NCBI GenBank assembly: GCA_002428445.1
Contig: DIWJ01000057.1
Coordinates: 1-64,000 of the forward strand
Direction of reading: 5' to 3'
From: Syntrophaceae bacterium UBA6109
Lineage (GTDB): Bacteria; Desulfobacterota; Syntrophia; Syntrophales; UBA6109
DNA: 64,000 nucleotides
Shown: piece by piece, positions 8,378 through 18,281 of the stretch
Position numbering within the stretch: the stretch's first letter is position 1
Layout of the letters: every line of letters starts with the position of its first letter
Program-made: the position numbers and the translations under genes
The notes under the pieces: model-generated
The model's database searches: none
Told to the model about the DNA's origin: nothing
Seen by the model: only the letters and a program-made list of their open reading frames with translations

Positions 8378-8763
8378 GGCCTGTTATCCTTTCATTCCTC
8401 ACGCGCTCTCAATTGCGCGCGTCGCAGTGCCGGTTTCCCGGAGCGGTATCGGACCTGATTTGAGAATACAGGATTAAGAAGGAGACGGCTATCGGGGAGG
8501 TGCGAAGATTCAGCTTCGAAAAACCTTGCAGGACGCGTCGAAAATACCGACGCCCCTCGGCCGAGGGCTTGCTCCGCCGTCGTCGTCGCTGGCTTCGCGA
8601 GTACAGAAAGGACCGCAGCATATGGCAGAGCCGCGCGATCCCGCGACGACCCGGCGGCACAAGAGAGCGCAAGAACGGACTTCCCCCGCTCCATCATGGG
8701 CGGACACGCATCGGCATGCGCGTCCGCCCGGAGTATTGCCGGAATTTCTTCCCCATCCGGAGG
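8378..8763. other. Gap with no recognised gene
   Basis: Between the 55-aa peptide and the uspA-type gene. ORFs in this stretch are Arg/Ser/Pro-rich and lack gene-like features. The only structure seen is the hairpin at 8698-8729. Confidence 0.5.
8698..8729. repeat. Stem-loop downstream of universal stress protein
   Basis: Arms 8698-8711 and 8716-8729 (GGGCGGACACGCAT / ATGCGCGTCCGCCC) pair at 13 of 14 positions around a CGGC loop. It lies 34 bp after the stop codon of the stress protein. No T-run follows on either strand, so it is either an mRNA 3'-end stabiliser or a factor-dependent end rather than an intrinsic terminator. Confidence 0.55.
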
Positions 8764-9210
8764 TCAGGACTTGACAAGCATGACCCGGCCCTTCGCGCCG
8801 CGGGAGACGCGGTCGGCCACGCTGCCCATCAGCTGCTTGAGGAATCCGGTTTTCCCATGGCTGGCAATCACGATGAGGTCGATATTTTTTTCCTGCTCCT
8901 CCTTCAGAATCTCTTCGGCGGCCGACCCCAATCTCACATCGATGCTGACCTTCACATTCTTTGCCTCCGGGAATTTTGCAAGGTCCTCTTTAAGCCTCTT
9001 TTCCGAAGACTCGAGACTGGTCTTTCTGTATTCGTCGACCATTTCGGGCGTCAGGCAATACTCCGCGGCACATTGCCGGATGTCGCCTACGACGTGCAGC
9101 AGGTGGACCTGGGCGTGAAACTGCGTTGCCAGGGAAAGAGCCTCCTCCACAGCCTTGTTCGCATACTCTGAAAAATCTGAAGGAACGAGAATGTTTTGCG
9201 GTGTTTTCAT
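8764..9210 (-). CDS. Universal stress protein (UspA family)
   Basis: Single-domain Usp of 148 aa, the standard length. The N-terminal ILVPSDFSEYA and the C-terminal nucleotide-binding signature SHGKTGFLKQLMGSVADRV (G-2x-G-9x-GS form) are both present, so this is an ATP-binding Usp. Cytoplasmic dimer, role in starvation or stress survival. An AAAGGAG ribosome site precedes the ATG. Monocistronic. Confidence 0.93.
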   Translation of the reverse strand: MKTPQNILVPSDFSEYANKAVEEALSLATQFHAQVHLLHVVGDIRQCAAEYCLTPEMVDEYRKTSLESSEKRLKEDLAKFPEAKNVKVSIDVRLGSAAEEILKEEQEKNIDLIVIASHGKTGFLKQLMGSVADRVSRGAKGRVMLVKS

Positions 9211-9360
9211 GGTCTTCTCCTTTCGTCAATGAGGGATTCTGCAAATGATCCGGGGCCGCATTGGAGCCATCCTGCACAAGTCATAAAAAGCCGGAGTATC
9301 ACCCGTAGCCGCCTGCATTCGCCATTGCCCGTAAGATGGCATCTGTTGGGCGTGATTTGC

Positions 9361-9379
9361 AATCAGGGATACCCTGATT
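9361..9379. promoter_or_regulatory. Perfect 19-bp palindrome AATCAGGG-ATA-CCCTGATT
   Basis: Eight-bp perfect arms around ATA, 150 bp upstream of the stress-protein start and 43 bp past the stop of the TPR protein. No T-run follows, so an operator for the stress gene or an mRNA 3' hairpin are both possible. Confidence 0.4.
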
Positions 9380-9421
9380 TGAGGCTTCGAAAACGCTGAG
9401 GAATGCTCGACGGGGATGGAA

Positions 9422-11125
9422 TCAGGGACGACGGGATGTTTCCGGCAGGATCCCGAGGTTCCGGGTGGCCGGTTTCAATGCGGGATTCAGACGCAGCGCC
9501 TCGCGGAAGTGGCGCCTTGCCGCTTCGACGTTGCCCTGCAGCGACAGCACAACGCCAAGGTTGTTGTGCGCATCGGCCATGTCGGGTTCGCATTCCAGCG
9601 CCCGGGAAAGATGCTTCCGCGCCCCGGCGAGATCCTTCAGATGGATCAGGGCGATCCCCAGATTGTAGTGGGCGTCTGCAAAATCCGGCCGAATCCGGAT
9701 TGCGCGTTGATAGTCCTCAACGGCTTCACGAAATTCCCCTCGGGCGGCGAAGCCGTTCCCGCGGTTGTTGTATGCCGATGTGCAGCCCGGGTGAATTTCC
9801 AGCGCCCTTGCGAAGGAGGCGTCGGCCTGACCGTATCTGCCCTCTTGCATGAGGGCGAGGCCGAGATTGTCATGGGCGAAACAATTTCCATCCGTCGCCG
9901 CAATGGCATGCCGGAAGAGCGTCTCGCTGTCCTGCCAGAAATGGAGCTGGCCCCACGTGAGAAAGGACAATACGCCGGCAACGGCAAGGCCGATCCCGAA
10001 GGCGATCCCCCGCAGGCGGTCGGATCGCGCCGCCCACGAAGAAATCCCCCACACCAGCATCAGGATGATGCCGATTTGGGGCAGATAGGTGTACCGATCC
10101 GCCCTGGCCTGGCTGCCCACCTGGATCAGGCCGATCACCGGCAGGAGTGTCACAAGATACCAGAGCCAGCCCGCAAGCAGATACGGCGCCTTATGGCGAA
10201 GCCGGTATGCCAGGATCGACAGCCCGCCAAGAAAAAGGACTGCGGCGACGACTTCAGCAACGGAAAGCGTCCGGTCATAGGGATAAAATACTGCCAGCCC
10301 GGACGGCCAGAAGGTCGACTGGAGATATCGGACACAGGAAAGAACGGCATTCGCCATGCGGGTCGAGGGCGGCAGGAAATCAAAGGATGCGACCGCATTT
10401 CCCTGCGCGAACAGGGCCAGCAGGGCCGCCGCGGCCGAGAGGACCAGCAGGGGGATCTTTTCACGCAGGAGAGGCCATATCGCCTTCCAGTCGAATCGAG
10501 AGAGCGCGGTGCGTTGCAGCGGCCAGAAATCGAGCAGCAGGAGGACAAGGGGCAGCGTAACCGCCATCGGTTTCGACAAGAGCGCTGCGATGAAAGACGC
10601 CATCACTGCGGCATATCGCCGGCCCGTGGATTTCTCCGCATATCTCGCATACAGCCACAGCGTCAACATCCAGAAGAAGGCACACAGCACGTCCTTTCTT
10701 TCGGAAACCCACGCGACGGATTCCACGCGCAACGGATGAATGCCGAACAGCAGCGCCGCAAAAGCGGCGGCCCAGACTTGCCCGGTCATCCGCTTCAAAG
10801 CGAGAAACAGCAGTACGACCGCACCGAGATGAAGGATCAGATTCGTCCAGTGGTACCCCCCCGGATGCAGGCCGAAGACCTCGTAATCGACGAACAGGGT
10901 CAGCCAAGTCAGCGGATGCCAGTTTCCCGTATGCGTCGTCGAGAAGGCCCAACGGAGGCCGTCGGCTGTCAGGCCCGACTGGAGACGGGAGTTCTTGACG
11001 ACGAGCGCCCCGTCGTCGAGGGTAATGAAATCGTAATGCTGAACAGGATGAAAGAGGAGCAGCGTCCACGCTGCCAGGATCACGCCGATCAGTATGCAAA
11101 TCCGACCTGTGCCCTGTCTCTCCAT
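9422..11125 (-). CDS. TMTC-like multispanning GT-C protein with C-terminal TPRs (copy 1)
   Basis: Protein of 567 aa. Roughly residues 8-395 are hydrophobic with about ten membrane segments; residues 405-555 hold about four to five tetratricopeptide repeats (for example AHDNLGLALMQEGRYGQADA). The first outer loop carries an acidic pair in TLDDG and then WHPLTWL and HPLRVESVAW, the layout of GT-C O-glycosyltransferases such as TMTC and PMT. It probably transfers a lipid-phosphate-linked sugar to a periplasmic acceptor, with the TPRs holding the acceptor. Three close paralogues lie at 26377-31475. It sits 9 bp behind a DPM1-like transferase that could supply its donor. Confidence 0.8.
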   Translation of the reverse strand: MERQGTGRICILIGVILAAWTLLLFHPVQHYDFITLDDGALVVKNSRLQSGLTADGLRWAFSTTHTGNWHPLTWLTLFVDYEVFGLHPGGYHWTNLILHLGAVVLLFLALKRMTGQVWAAAFAALLFGIHPLRVESVAWVSERKDVLCAFFWMLTLWLYARYAEKSTGRRYAAVMASFIAALLSKPMAVTLPLVLLLLDFWPLQRTALSRFDWKAIWPLLREKIPLLVLSAAAALLALFAQGNAVASFDFLPPSTRMANAVLSCVRYLQSTFWPSGLAVFYPYDRTLSVAEVVAAVLFLGGLSILAYRLRHKAPYLLAGWLWYLVTLLPVIGLIQVGSQARADRYTYLPQIGIILMLVWGISSWAARSDRLRGIAFGIGLAVAGVLSFLTWGQLHFWQDSETLFRHAIAATDGNCFAHDNLGLALMQEGRYGQADASFARALEIHPGCTSAYNNRGNGFAARGEFREAVEDYQRAIRIRPDFADAHYNLGIALIHLKDLAGARKHLSRALECEPDMADAHNNLGVVLSLQGNVEAARRHFREALRLNPALKPATRNLGILPETSRRP

Positions 11126-11134
11126 GGAACGGCT

Positions 11135-11905
11135 TTACACTCCGGCTGTCTTCGGCGGGATCCTCGGGAAGAGTCCGGACGCCGCGAGCCCCTTTTTGGC
11201 AAGGAAGAACGCGGCGGCCGTCTCCAGGCATCCGAAACCGTAAACGACGCTGCGCCGGAAGTTGATGGAGGAGGCCTCCCTGAAATACTTCGTCGGGCAG
11301 CTGATCTCGGCGATCGTATAACCGAACCAGACCACCTGAACAAGCATCTGGTTGTCGAAAATGAAATCGTCGGAATTTCCTTCCAGCGGCAGGCGCTCCA
11401 GAAGCTCGCGGGAAAAGGCCCGGAAGCCCGTATGGTACTCGGAGAGTTTCGCGCCGATGAGGAGGTTCTCCACCAGCGTCAGGAAGCGGTTCGCAATGTA
11501 TCGCCACACCGGCATCCCGCCTTTGAGAGCGTACCCGCCCAGGACGCGGGAGCCGAGGACACAGGAGTAAAGGCCGTTGCCGATGAGCGATGCCATGGCC
11601 GGGATCAGCTTCGGCGTGTACTGGTAGTCGGGGTGGACCATAATGACGATGTCGGCGCCCTCCTGAAGGGCAAGCCGGTAGCAGGTCTTTTGGTTGCCCC
11701 CGTAGCCGCGATTGCGCTCGTGAACGTGCACCTTGACATGGGGAAGCTCCGCGGCGACGGCGGCCGTCCGGTCATTGCTCGCATCATCCACGACGATCAC
11801 GAGATCCACGATCCCCTGCTCCATGACCTCGTTGTAGGTCATCCGCAGGGTCTGCTCCGCGTTGTAGGCCGGCATGACGACGACGACCTTTTTGTCTTTG
11901 TACAT
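11135..11905 (-). CDS. GT2 glycosyltransferase, DPM1-like polyprenyl-phosphate sugar synthase
   Basis: GT-A-fold transferase of 256 aa from the ATG at 11905. The open frame extends further upstream, but that part is not family-like. Motifs: [22 protein letters not shown], and MVHPDYQY in place of the DxD of dolichyl-phosphate mannose synthases. It would join a nucleotide sugar to undecaprenyl phosphate on the cytoplasmic face. Two hydrophobic stretches near the end are weak. It is co-transcribed with TMTC-like copy 1 (9-bp gap), which makes a donor-transferase pair. Confidence 0.85.
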   Translation of the reverse strand: MYKDKKVVVVMPAYNAEQTLRMTYNEVMEQGIVDLVIVVDDASNDRTAAVAAELPHVKVHVHERNRGYGGNQKTCYRLALQEGADIVIMVHPDYQYTPKLIPAMASLIGNGLYSCVLGSRVLGGYALKGGMPVWRYIANRFLTLVENLLIGAKLSEYHTGFRAFSRELLERLPLEGNSDDFIFDNQMLVQVVWFGYTIAEISCPTKYFREASSINFRRSVVYGFGCLETAAAFFLAKKGLAASGLFPRIPPKTAGV

Positions 11906-12100
11906 GAGGATATCCGTTCCTTTCCGGCCGGTTCGGTGATACAGGACGATGGGCGGAACCGACGGCACAAAATATTTCGTATCGGCCGCCATTGCAAGGC
12001 AAAACTTGTCCGCCACACATGGATGCGAAAGCCGGACGCAGGGCACGGGGAAAATTGCAAATCCCGCCTGGATTGTATAAGAAACAGTTCGGCGATACGG

Positions 12101-12130
12101 ATTGCAGTTCGACGGATTGCAGTTCGACGG
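12101..12130. repeat. Two tandem 15-bp repeats (ATTGCAGTTCGACGG)x2
   Basis: Two exact tandem copies, with degenerate partial copies on both sides (CAGTTCGGCGATACGG before, AATGC after). They lie in the divergent intergenic region just before the YfhO-like start, so they could be an expanded leader element or a regulator site. Confidence 0.75.
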
Positions 12131-12145
12131 AATGCGGACCAACTC

Positions 12146-14488
12146 ATGGCGTGGAATTCTTTTCTATCTTCTGAAGACGGCGCAGCGGGCCTGCAATCTC
12201 TGTCCCGCGGGCGGGCGGCGCTGGTTCTCGCCGCCGTGACGCTTGCGATGTTCGCGGACGTCCTCTTCTGGCCCGGTGAACGCATCCTCTCCCAGGCAGG
12301 CACGGACATCTCGCATCAGTTCCTTCACTGGCGCCAATTCGCCGTCGACCAGATACGGTCCGGAAATCTGCCCCTGTGGAATCCCCACCTGTTTTCAGGC
12401 GCCCCCTTTTTCGGCGGATTCCAATCGGCCCTGCTCTATCCGCCGCATCTGCTGTTCCTGATCCTTCCCCTCGGGAAGGCCATCAATGCCGTGGTCGCCC
12501 TGCATATCTTCCTGCTCGGATTCTTTCTTTACCTCTGGCTCTCCTCGCGCGGCCTTCACCCCGTGGCCTGCCTCTCGGCAGCGGTGCTCGGGATGTTCTG
12601 CGGCCCCGTTTTTCTCCACATCTATGCCGGCCACCTGCCGAACCTCTGCACGATGGCCTGGGCGCCGCTGGTATTCTTCGCCCTGGACGGGATGGTCGAA
12701 AGGCGATGGGCTTCATCCTGTCTCATCGGGAGCCTTGCCGTCTCGATGCAGATCTATGCCGGTCACCCGCAGTATGTCTATTACACGGGCGTTGCGGCGG
12801 CCGCATACCTGGCTTTGAGACTCGTCCGCTGCGATTCCCGCCTCAAGACCCTTGCCGGTTTCGCCGTCTCCTATGCCCTCGGGGCGGCCCTCGGGGCGGT
12901 GCAGATCCTCAGCGGCATGGATGCCGCCGCCGAAAGCGTGCGGAGCTTGGGGGTTTCTTACGCATTTGCCTCATCCTTTTCGCTTCCCCCCGAGAACCTG
13001 ATCACCCTGGTGGCGCCCTCTTTTTTCGGCAACATGACGAATCTCCCCTACTGGGGCCGCTGTTACCTGTGGGAGATGTCCCTGTTCTTCGGAGTGACGG
13101 GATTGATGCTGGCCCTGTTCGGTGCGCTGCCGTCCGACCGGCCCGGGCGCCGCACGGCGGCGGCGATGGTCCTTCTCCTGGCGGTCCTGGCGCTCGGCGT
13201 CCATACCCCCATCCATCGGCTCCTGTACGACATGCTGCCCGGTTTTGACAAATTCCGCGGCGCTTCGAAATTCGCCTTTTTCGCGTCCCTGTTTGCCTGC
13301 ATGCTCGCCGCGATGGGGATGGACCGGCTGATCCGCTTTCCGGATTCCGCCCGGTCCCTGCTGCGCGGTGTTTTGACTGCGGCCGCAGTCCTGGCGCTGG
13401 CGGGCTTCTTTCTGCTCCTGGCCCTGCCGCACGAACTGTGGACAAAGACCCTCGCGGCAGTCCCGGCGGCGGGCGAAACCTACCTTCCGAAGCAAGTCTA
13501 CCTGGATTCCCTTTTCGCTTCTGCCGCGAAGCAATTGTCGGCTCTGGGTCTGCTCTTTGCCTCGGCAATCGCCTTTCTCGTTGCCCTGCTCCTCAAGGCG
13601 ACGCTCCGGACGCGCAACGCCGTCTATCTGGTCGTCCTGCTCGCCTGTCTGGAGATTTTCATCTTCGCGAGAACCATGCGGCCCACGTTTGTCCCTGACC
13701 GAGCCGGCCTGCAGAACCTCGCGGCCTTCTTCGCCGCGCGGCCCGGAGACTACCGGATCTTGAATCCCTTCGAGCCCAACAGCGCCCTCTCGACGGGAGC
13801 AAGGGACATCTGGGGATACGATCCTGGCGTCCCCCTGCGTTACGCCCGCTTCATCGCCTTCACCCAGGGGGAGGCCCCGGACAAGGCAACCCAATACGTG
13901 AAGATCCATCAATACCATCCCTGGTTCCGGATGCTGCGCTGCCGTTATGCCTTCTCGCAAGTTCCAGAGGGGCTGCGCATCCATGAGTTTCCGGACGTCC
14001 TGCCGCGCCTGCTGCTCGTGCAAGGCTGGAAACCGGCGAAGGGTATGAGCGAGGCCTTCTCCATCATGTCCGCTGCGGATTTCGATCCCCGGACGGCCGT
14101 CGTGCTGGAGGAAAAGCCAGACCCCGAGCCGACCTCTTCTGCGGCCGGAGGAAGCATTGAGATATTGGATTCCTCGACGGACCATCTGACTGTTTCTGCC
14201 AGCCTCGCGAGCCCATCGATCCTCCTCCTCACGGACTCTTACAGCAAAGGCTGGCGCGTCCGCGGCCTCACCGGCAGCGGACAGGAAGCCTATCGGATCC
14301 TGCCCGCGGATTACACCCTGATGGCCGTCCCGCTGTCCGCGGGCAGCCACCGCCTGCGGATCGAGTATGCCCCCTCTGCGTTCCGCTCCGGCGCATGGAT
14401 CTCCCTGACGGCCATCCTTGCCTGTCTCGCAGCCGTCGGAATCCCTTGGCTGCGCCATCGCCGCCGCGAAAAGGAGACTTCCCCATGA
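12146..14488 (+). CDS. YfhO-like multispanning membrane protein (probable GT-C transferase)
   Basis: Large integral membrane protein of 780 aa with about 12-13 hydrophobic segments up to residue ~520, then a periplasmic beta-rich domain and a final membrane span ([18 protein letters not shown]). Features such as [26 protein letters not shown] and the late [14 protein letters not shown] / LRIEYAP motifs match the YfhO family, which is implicated in glycosylating envelope polymers. The frame is open far upstream, but that part is only the antisense of other genes; ATG at 12146 is the first credible start. The stop overlaps the next start (ATGA). Confidence 0.82.
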   Translation: MAWNSFLSSEDGAAGLQSLSRGRAALVLAAVTLAMFADVLFWPGERILSQAGTDISHQFLHWRQFAVDQIRSGNLPLWNPHLFSGAPFFGGFQSALLYPPHLLFLILPLGKAINAVVALHIFLLGFFLYLWLSSRGLHPVACLSAAVLGMFCGPVFLHIYAGHLPNLCTMAWAPLVFFALDGMVERRWASSCLIGSLAVSMQIYAGHPQYVYYTGVAAAAYLALRLVRCDSRLKTLAGFAVSYALGAALGAVQILSGMDAAAESVRSLGVSYAFASSFSLPPENLITLVAPSFFGNMTNLPYWGRCYLWEMSLFFGVTGLMLALFGALPSDRPGRRTAAAMVLLLAVLALGVHTPIHRLLYDMLPGFDKFRGASKFAFFASLFACMLAAMGMDRLIRFPDSARSLLRGVLTAAAVLALAGFFLLLALPHELWTKTLAAVPAAGETYLPKQVYLDSLFASAAKQLSALGLLFASAIAFLVALLLKATLRTRNAVYLVVLLACLEIFIFARTMRPTFVPDRAGLQNLAAFFAARPGDYRILNPFEPNSALSTGARDIWGYDPGVPLRYARFIAFTQGEAPDKATQYVKIHQYHPWFRMLRCRYAFSQVPEGLRIHEFPDVLPRLLLVQGWKPAKGMSEAFSIMSAADFDPRTAVVLEEKPDPEPTSSAAGGSIEILDSSTDHLTVSASLASPSILLLTDSYSKGWRVRGLTGSGQEAYRILPADYTLMAVPLSAGSHRLRIEYAPSAFRSGAWISLTAILACLAAVGIPWLRHRRREKETSP

Positions 14489-15750
14489 CCCCTGAAACCA
14501 TCCGCATCATCGACCGCTGGGCCGGCTGGCTTCTCTGCGCCTGCCTCACGCTCTGGAGGCGGTCCATCGAACGTCTCCTGCCGGAGACCTCTCTGAGCGG
14601 ACCCGCGAAGAGCGTTCTTTTCGTCAAGCTGATCGAGCAGGGGGCGACGGTTCTCGCCGCCGACGCCATTGCCAGGGCTGCGGAAATAACGGGGCGAAAT
14701 AATATCTACTTTTGCGTCTTCGAGGAAAACCGGCCGATCCTGGACATCCTCGATCTTGTTCCGCCCGAAAACATCTACACGCTCCGCCGCGGGAATTTTC
14801 TTCAGTTCCTCGGCGATACGTTGCGTTTCCTTCGAGTCATCCGCAGGAAGGACATCGATGCGGCCGTGGACATGGAGTTCTTCGCCCGCGCCTCGGCGAT
14901 CCTTACCTATCTGACGGGAGCCCGGAGACGCGTCGGGCTGCACCGCTTCACCGGCGAACTGCCCTACCGCGGCGACCTCATGACCCACCGCGTCTCCTAC
15001 AATCCCTATCTCCACACGGCCGTCGCCTACCGGCAACTCGTCGATGCGATCGAAGAAGACCCCGACGAATTGCCCCTGTCAAAATCGATTCCGTCAGCGC
15101 TCCCCGATCCGATGAAATTCGTCCCCTCCGCCGAAGAGAAGCAAGGGATTCGAGACCTTCTTGGCGGGACCCCGGCGGCCGCAGGAGAAGGCCCGATCGT
15201 CCTGCTCAATCCCAACGCGAGCGATATGCTGCCGTTGAGAAAGTGGCCTTTGGAGCGTTTTGCGGAGTTGGGCGGGAAAATCCTGCAGAGATACCCTCAG
15301 GCGCGGATTGTCTTGACAGGCGCCCCTTCGGAAGCGGAGTCCGCTGAAGCGCTGTGCCGGGAAATCGGGTCGGAACGAGTGAAGAACCTCGCCGGCAAGA
15401 CTTCCATGCGCGGCCTCATCACCCTCTATACACTGGCGGACCTTCTCGTCACCAACGACAGCGGGCCCGCCCACTTCGCCTCCTTGACGGACATCGATAC
15501 GGTCGTCCTGTACGGCCCCGAAACGCCGCGCCTCTTCGGACCCCTCGGCGGCCGCACCCGGATCGTCTATGCGAAGCTCGCCTGCAGCCCCTGCGTCAAC
15601 GTCTTCAATCACCGCTTTTCAACCTGCCGGAACAACCGCTGCATGCAGGCAATATCGGTCTCGGAGGTTTTCCGCGAAGTGGAAAAGTGTCTGCAATCTC
15701 AGGGTGGGACCGCAACGCACGCCGTAGACGGAACTCCTCGGTTCCGCTAA
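14485..15750 (+). CDS. Glycosyltransferase family 9 (heptosyltransferase-like)
   Basis: GT9 protein of 421 aa; ATG chosen behind AAGGAG and overlapping the upstream stop codon. N-terminal SVLFVKLIEQGATVL is the usual GT9 beginning. The C-terminal half has IVLLNPNASDMLPLRKWP, VLTGAPSE and VTNDSGPAHFAS, the donor-site signature. GT-B fold, cytoplasmic face, transferring ADP-heptose or another sugar to a lipid-linked glycan. The late cysteines (CSPCVN, CRNNRCM) are typical of a GT9 subgroup. Forms a two-gene plus-strand unit with the YfhO-like gene. Confidence 0.9.
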   Translation: MTPETIRIIDRWAGWLLCACLTLWRRSIERLLPETSLSGPAKSVLFVKLIEQGATVLAADAIARAAEITGRNNIYFCVFEENRPILDILDLVPPENIYTLRRGNFLQFLGDTLRFLRVIRRKDIDAAVDMEFFARASAILTYLTGARRRVGLHRFTGELPYRGDLMTHRVSYNPYLHTAVAYRQLVDAIEEDPDELPLSKSIPSALPDPMKFVPSAEEKQGIRDLLGGTPAAAGEGPIVLLNPNASDMLPLRKWPLERFAELGGKILQRYPQARIVLTGAPSEAESAEALCREIGSERVKNLAGKTSMRGLITLYTLADLLVTNDSGPAHFASLTDIDTVVLYGPETPRLFGPLGGRTRIVYAKLACSPCVNVFNHRFSTCRNNRCMQAISVSEVFREVEKCLQSQGGTATHAVDGTPRFR

Positions 15751-17447
15751 TCGAGTTTTCGGTCGCTGCCGCCGATCCGGATGCGTTGGAAGATATACAG
15801 TCCTTTCTCCGGCGGAAATTTAGCCATCGGCTCGAAGGTCCTCCAGAAGACCTCCGGCCGGGACAAGTCCAGTCCATAGTGGGTGCTCTCATACTGCGCG
15901 AATTCGGACATCTTCAACTTGTCCAGGTATTTCTTGACATGGTCCTTGCCGACGTCCAGTCCGAACAGAACAACCCAATCGGGCGTCACACCGGATGAAT
16001 AGGTGTAGGCGGGCAGCCGATCGATCTTCGTATGGAGGTTGTAGCTGTCTTCGCCGACGACGCCGCAGAATCGCAACTTGTCTCCCAAATAGAATTCCAT
16101 CGGCGCCAGCATATGGCTTGGGGCGACAAGAATCATATCGTCGTTCTTGGTGACGGCCTGCAGGGTCACGGCGGCAATCTTCACGGGATTGGGAAAGGGA
16201 CTCAGGTTCTCCCGGATATAGTCGTGGAGGTAAAAACGGGGCGTCGTGAATGTCAGGATATTGGTGAAGATCGCTGTCGCCAGCAGAAGGATTCCCATCC
16301 CTTTGCGCCACTGCAATACCCGCTCGACCGCCAGGGCCTGCACCAGCAGCAGCATGGAAAACACGGGAGCCGCATAGCGGATGTCCGAATACTCCTCCCC
16401 GCTGCGCTGGGGAGACAAGACCGAAATCGAAACGGTAAAGAGCAGTATCCACAAAAGGATGGCAAATTCCTTCCGGAGACGGAAATCGGGCGCACCGGCG
16501 ACTCTCACCTGCAGTCCGTCCTTTACCCACATGCCGGCAAGAATCACGAACATGCCCACGGGGAGCAGCTGCGTCAGGTTGTAATCCTTGAAATAGAGCC
16601 AGACGATGCGGGAAAAGTCGTACAGTTGAAAGTTCTTGAAGTTGCTGGGCGTCCCGGAAAAACCGTCTTTGTACAGCCACAGAGAAAAGGCCCCGATCAA
16701 GAGCGCCGTAACGGGCAGCGGTTTCAGAAAGAACCGCAGCGCCTTGCGCCGATCGTCGAAGACGAAGAAAGACGCCGCCATGCCTCCCAGGCAGGCTGCT
16801 CCGATCAATGAATTGGAGAAGAACACCGCCGCAAACACCAAGCCAAGGAGCAAAACCTCCCAGAGGCGGTCCCGGTATCGCGTGTAGAAATAGGCGACGG
16901 CGGGGGCGAGGAACATCCCCAGCGGAAAATAGCGGCACTGACGCGCGAAGAGCAGAAACGTCACGGACGTGGCGACGAGCAGGAGATTCAGGCAGGCGAG
17001 CCTCCGGTTCTTGAAATACTCGGCTACGAAGAGGTACTGCATGACCATCGCGGCAAAGCCCGAAACCATGAAGAGCATCCGTGCCCCGAGGGCGTCCATG
17101 CCGAAGATGCCGAGCGACGCTGCCGCCACGTAGAATTGCGCCCAGGGGTCCAGAAGGGGCAGGAAATCGATATTGAGATAGTATCCGCCGAACTCATGGA
17201 GATTGCGGCCGTCGAAGCCATAGGGCAGGCCGAATTTCAGGACGTTCTTGCCGTGCAGGGCCGTGACGGCTTCGTCGCCCCAGAGATAATAGTTGCCCGC
17301 GTTGAAGAACAGGAGGACACCCCCGACAAGCAGCAGAACGAAGGGGATCAGCCGCTCGGAGCAAACCCAGAATTCTTTACGCAGAAGGCGCCTTGCATCG
17401 AACGAAGCCATGGAGATGACGATTCCTCTTTCCGGAATTTCTTTCAA
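15747..17447 (-). CDS. GT39/GT83-type membrane glycosyltransferase (ArnT/PMT-like)
   Basis: Integral membrane protein of up to 566 aa with about ten spans and a periplasmic C-terminal part. The first outer loop has YYLWGDEAV, the DE pair that marks ArnT/PMT-type GT-C enzymes using polyprenyl-phosphate sugars. The frame can begin at TTG 17447, overlapping the upstream stop, or at ATG 17411, which has AGAGGA upstream; the start is uncertain. Last gene of the long minus-strand glycan operon; its stop overlaps the end of the convergent GT9 gene by 4 bp. Confidence 0.85.
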   Translation of the reverse strand: MKEIPERGIVISMASFDARRLLRKEFWVCSERLIPFVLLLVGGVLLFFNAGNYYLWGDEAVTALHGKNVLKFGLPYGFDGRNLHEFGGYYLNIDFLPLLDPWAQFYVAAASLGIFGMDALGARMLFMVSGFAAMVMQYLFVAEYFKNRRLACLNLLLVATSVTFLLFARQCRYFPLGMFLAPAVAYFYTRYRDRLWEVLLLGLVFAAVFFSNSLIGAACLGGMAASFFVFDDRRKALRFFLKPLPVTALLIGAFSLWLYKDGFSGTPSNFKNFQLYDFSRIVWLYFKDYNLTQLLPVGMFVILAGMWVKDGLQVRVAGAPDFRLRKEFAILLWILLFTVSISVLSPQRSGEEYSDIRYAAPVFSMLLLVQALAVERVLQWRKGMGILLLATAIFTNILTFTTPRFYLHDYIRENLSPFPNPVKIAAVTLQAVTKNDDMILVAPSHMLAPMEFYLGDKLRFCGVVGEDSYNLHTKIDRLPAYTYSSGVTPDWVVLFGLDVGKDHVKKYLDKLKMSEFAQYESTHYGLDLSRPEVFWRTFEPMAKFPPEKGLYIFQRIRIGGSDRKLD

Positions 17448-18262
17448 TCCTTCACGGCGGTCACATGGAATCCGCTTGCGATCTTTTCTGCATGGGGGTG
17501 GTGGACCAGAAGGAGATCCAGCAGTTTCAGGGGCGCCGAAAGAACCATGAGCGGCATCAGGATCAGGTCATGCAGGTTCCTGCTGCCGAAGGACAGAAGA
17601 ATGGCGAGCCATTCCTGAAAGACCCAGAGCATGCCGGACGTGGGCCCCGCGGAAATCTCGACGTCCACCTTCCGGAAACCAGGGAAAAGCGTCCGGGCCC
17701 CCTGGATCGTCCAGCGGAAATAATCGTCCGGGGCGGCGTGATAGGGCTGCATGAAGGGGAAGAAACAAAACGCGACCCCTCCCGGACGGAGCACCCGCCC
17801 CATCTCGCGGACGATCGCCTGAGGGCTGTCCGTATGCTCGATCATCCCGTTGTTGAGGATCAGATCGACGACGCCGTCCTCGATCGGCAGGTCACGCGCA
17901 TCGGCGACGATATCGACCTCGTCGAAGGCAAAGCAATCGATATTGATGATATCGCCCCTTCCCGCGGGACGCGCAGGGCCGCTCCCGAGATTGACGACCA
18001 CCTTGTCCGGTCCGTGCTCCCCGAGCAGCCGCGAATACTGTCTCGCGTAGGCCCCGCTGGCCTTCACCGGCCCCAGGACATAGACAAAGAAATAGTACAG
18101 CTTCCCGCTCCGCTTGATGAAATCCTGAACCCTCCCGAGGAGGCTGTCGGCGGCCGTTCCGCGGGGCTGTCTGTCTCCCTGCAGAAAGCAATACGCATTG
18201 CCCTGCCTGGCCGGCTGGATCCCCTTCTTCAGGATTCTTCGTATCTTGTCGTCCTTGCTCAA
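17444..18262 (-). CDS. Class I SAM-dependent methyltransferase
   Basis: Methyltransferase of 272 aa with the SAM-binding motif I VVNLGSGPARP, an acidic motif II (INIDCFAFDEVDIVAD) and LILNNGMIEHTDSP in the type-11 pattern. C-terminal hydrophobic stretch LILMPLMVLSAPLKLLDLLLVHH may lie on the membrane. Its neighbours suggest O- or N-methylation of a sugar or lipid-linked intermediate; the substrate is not shown by sequence. Confidence 0.82.
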   Translation of the reverse strand: MSKDDKIRRILKKGIQPARQGNAYCFLQGDRQPRGTAADSLLGRVQDFIKRSGKLYYFFVYVLGPVKASGAYARQYSRLLGEHGPDKVVVNLGSGPARPAGRGDIINIDCFAFDEVDIVADARDLPIEDGVVDLILNNGMIEHTDSPQAIVREMGRVLRPGGVAFCFFPFMQPYHAAPDDYFRWTIQGARTLFPGFRKVDVEISAGPTSGMLWVFQEWLAILLSFGSRNLHDLILMPLMVLSAPLKLLDLLLVHHPHAEKIASGFHVTAVKD

Positions 18263-18281
18263 TCCCGCTCCCCGCTGCCCT

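Noticed and set aside
9416..12145. Apparent 1690-codon plus-strand frame ending with the YfhO-like gene
   Set aside because: The first ~910 codons are antisense to the TPR and DPM1-like genes and are Arg/Gln/Pro-rich with no family character. The real protein starts at 12146.
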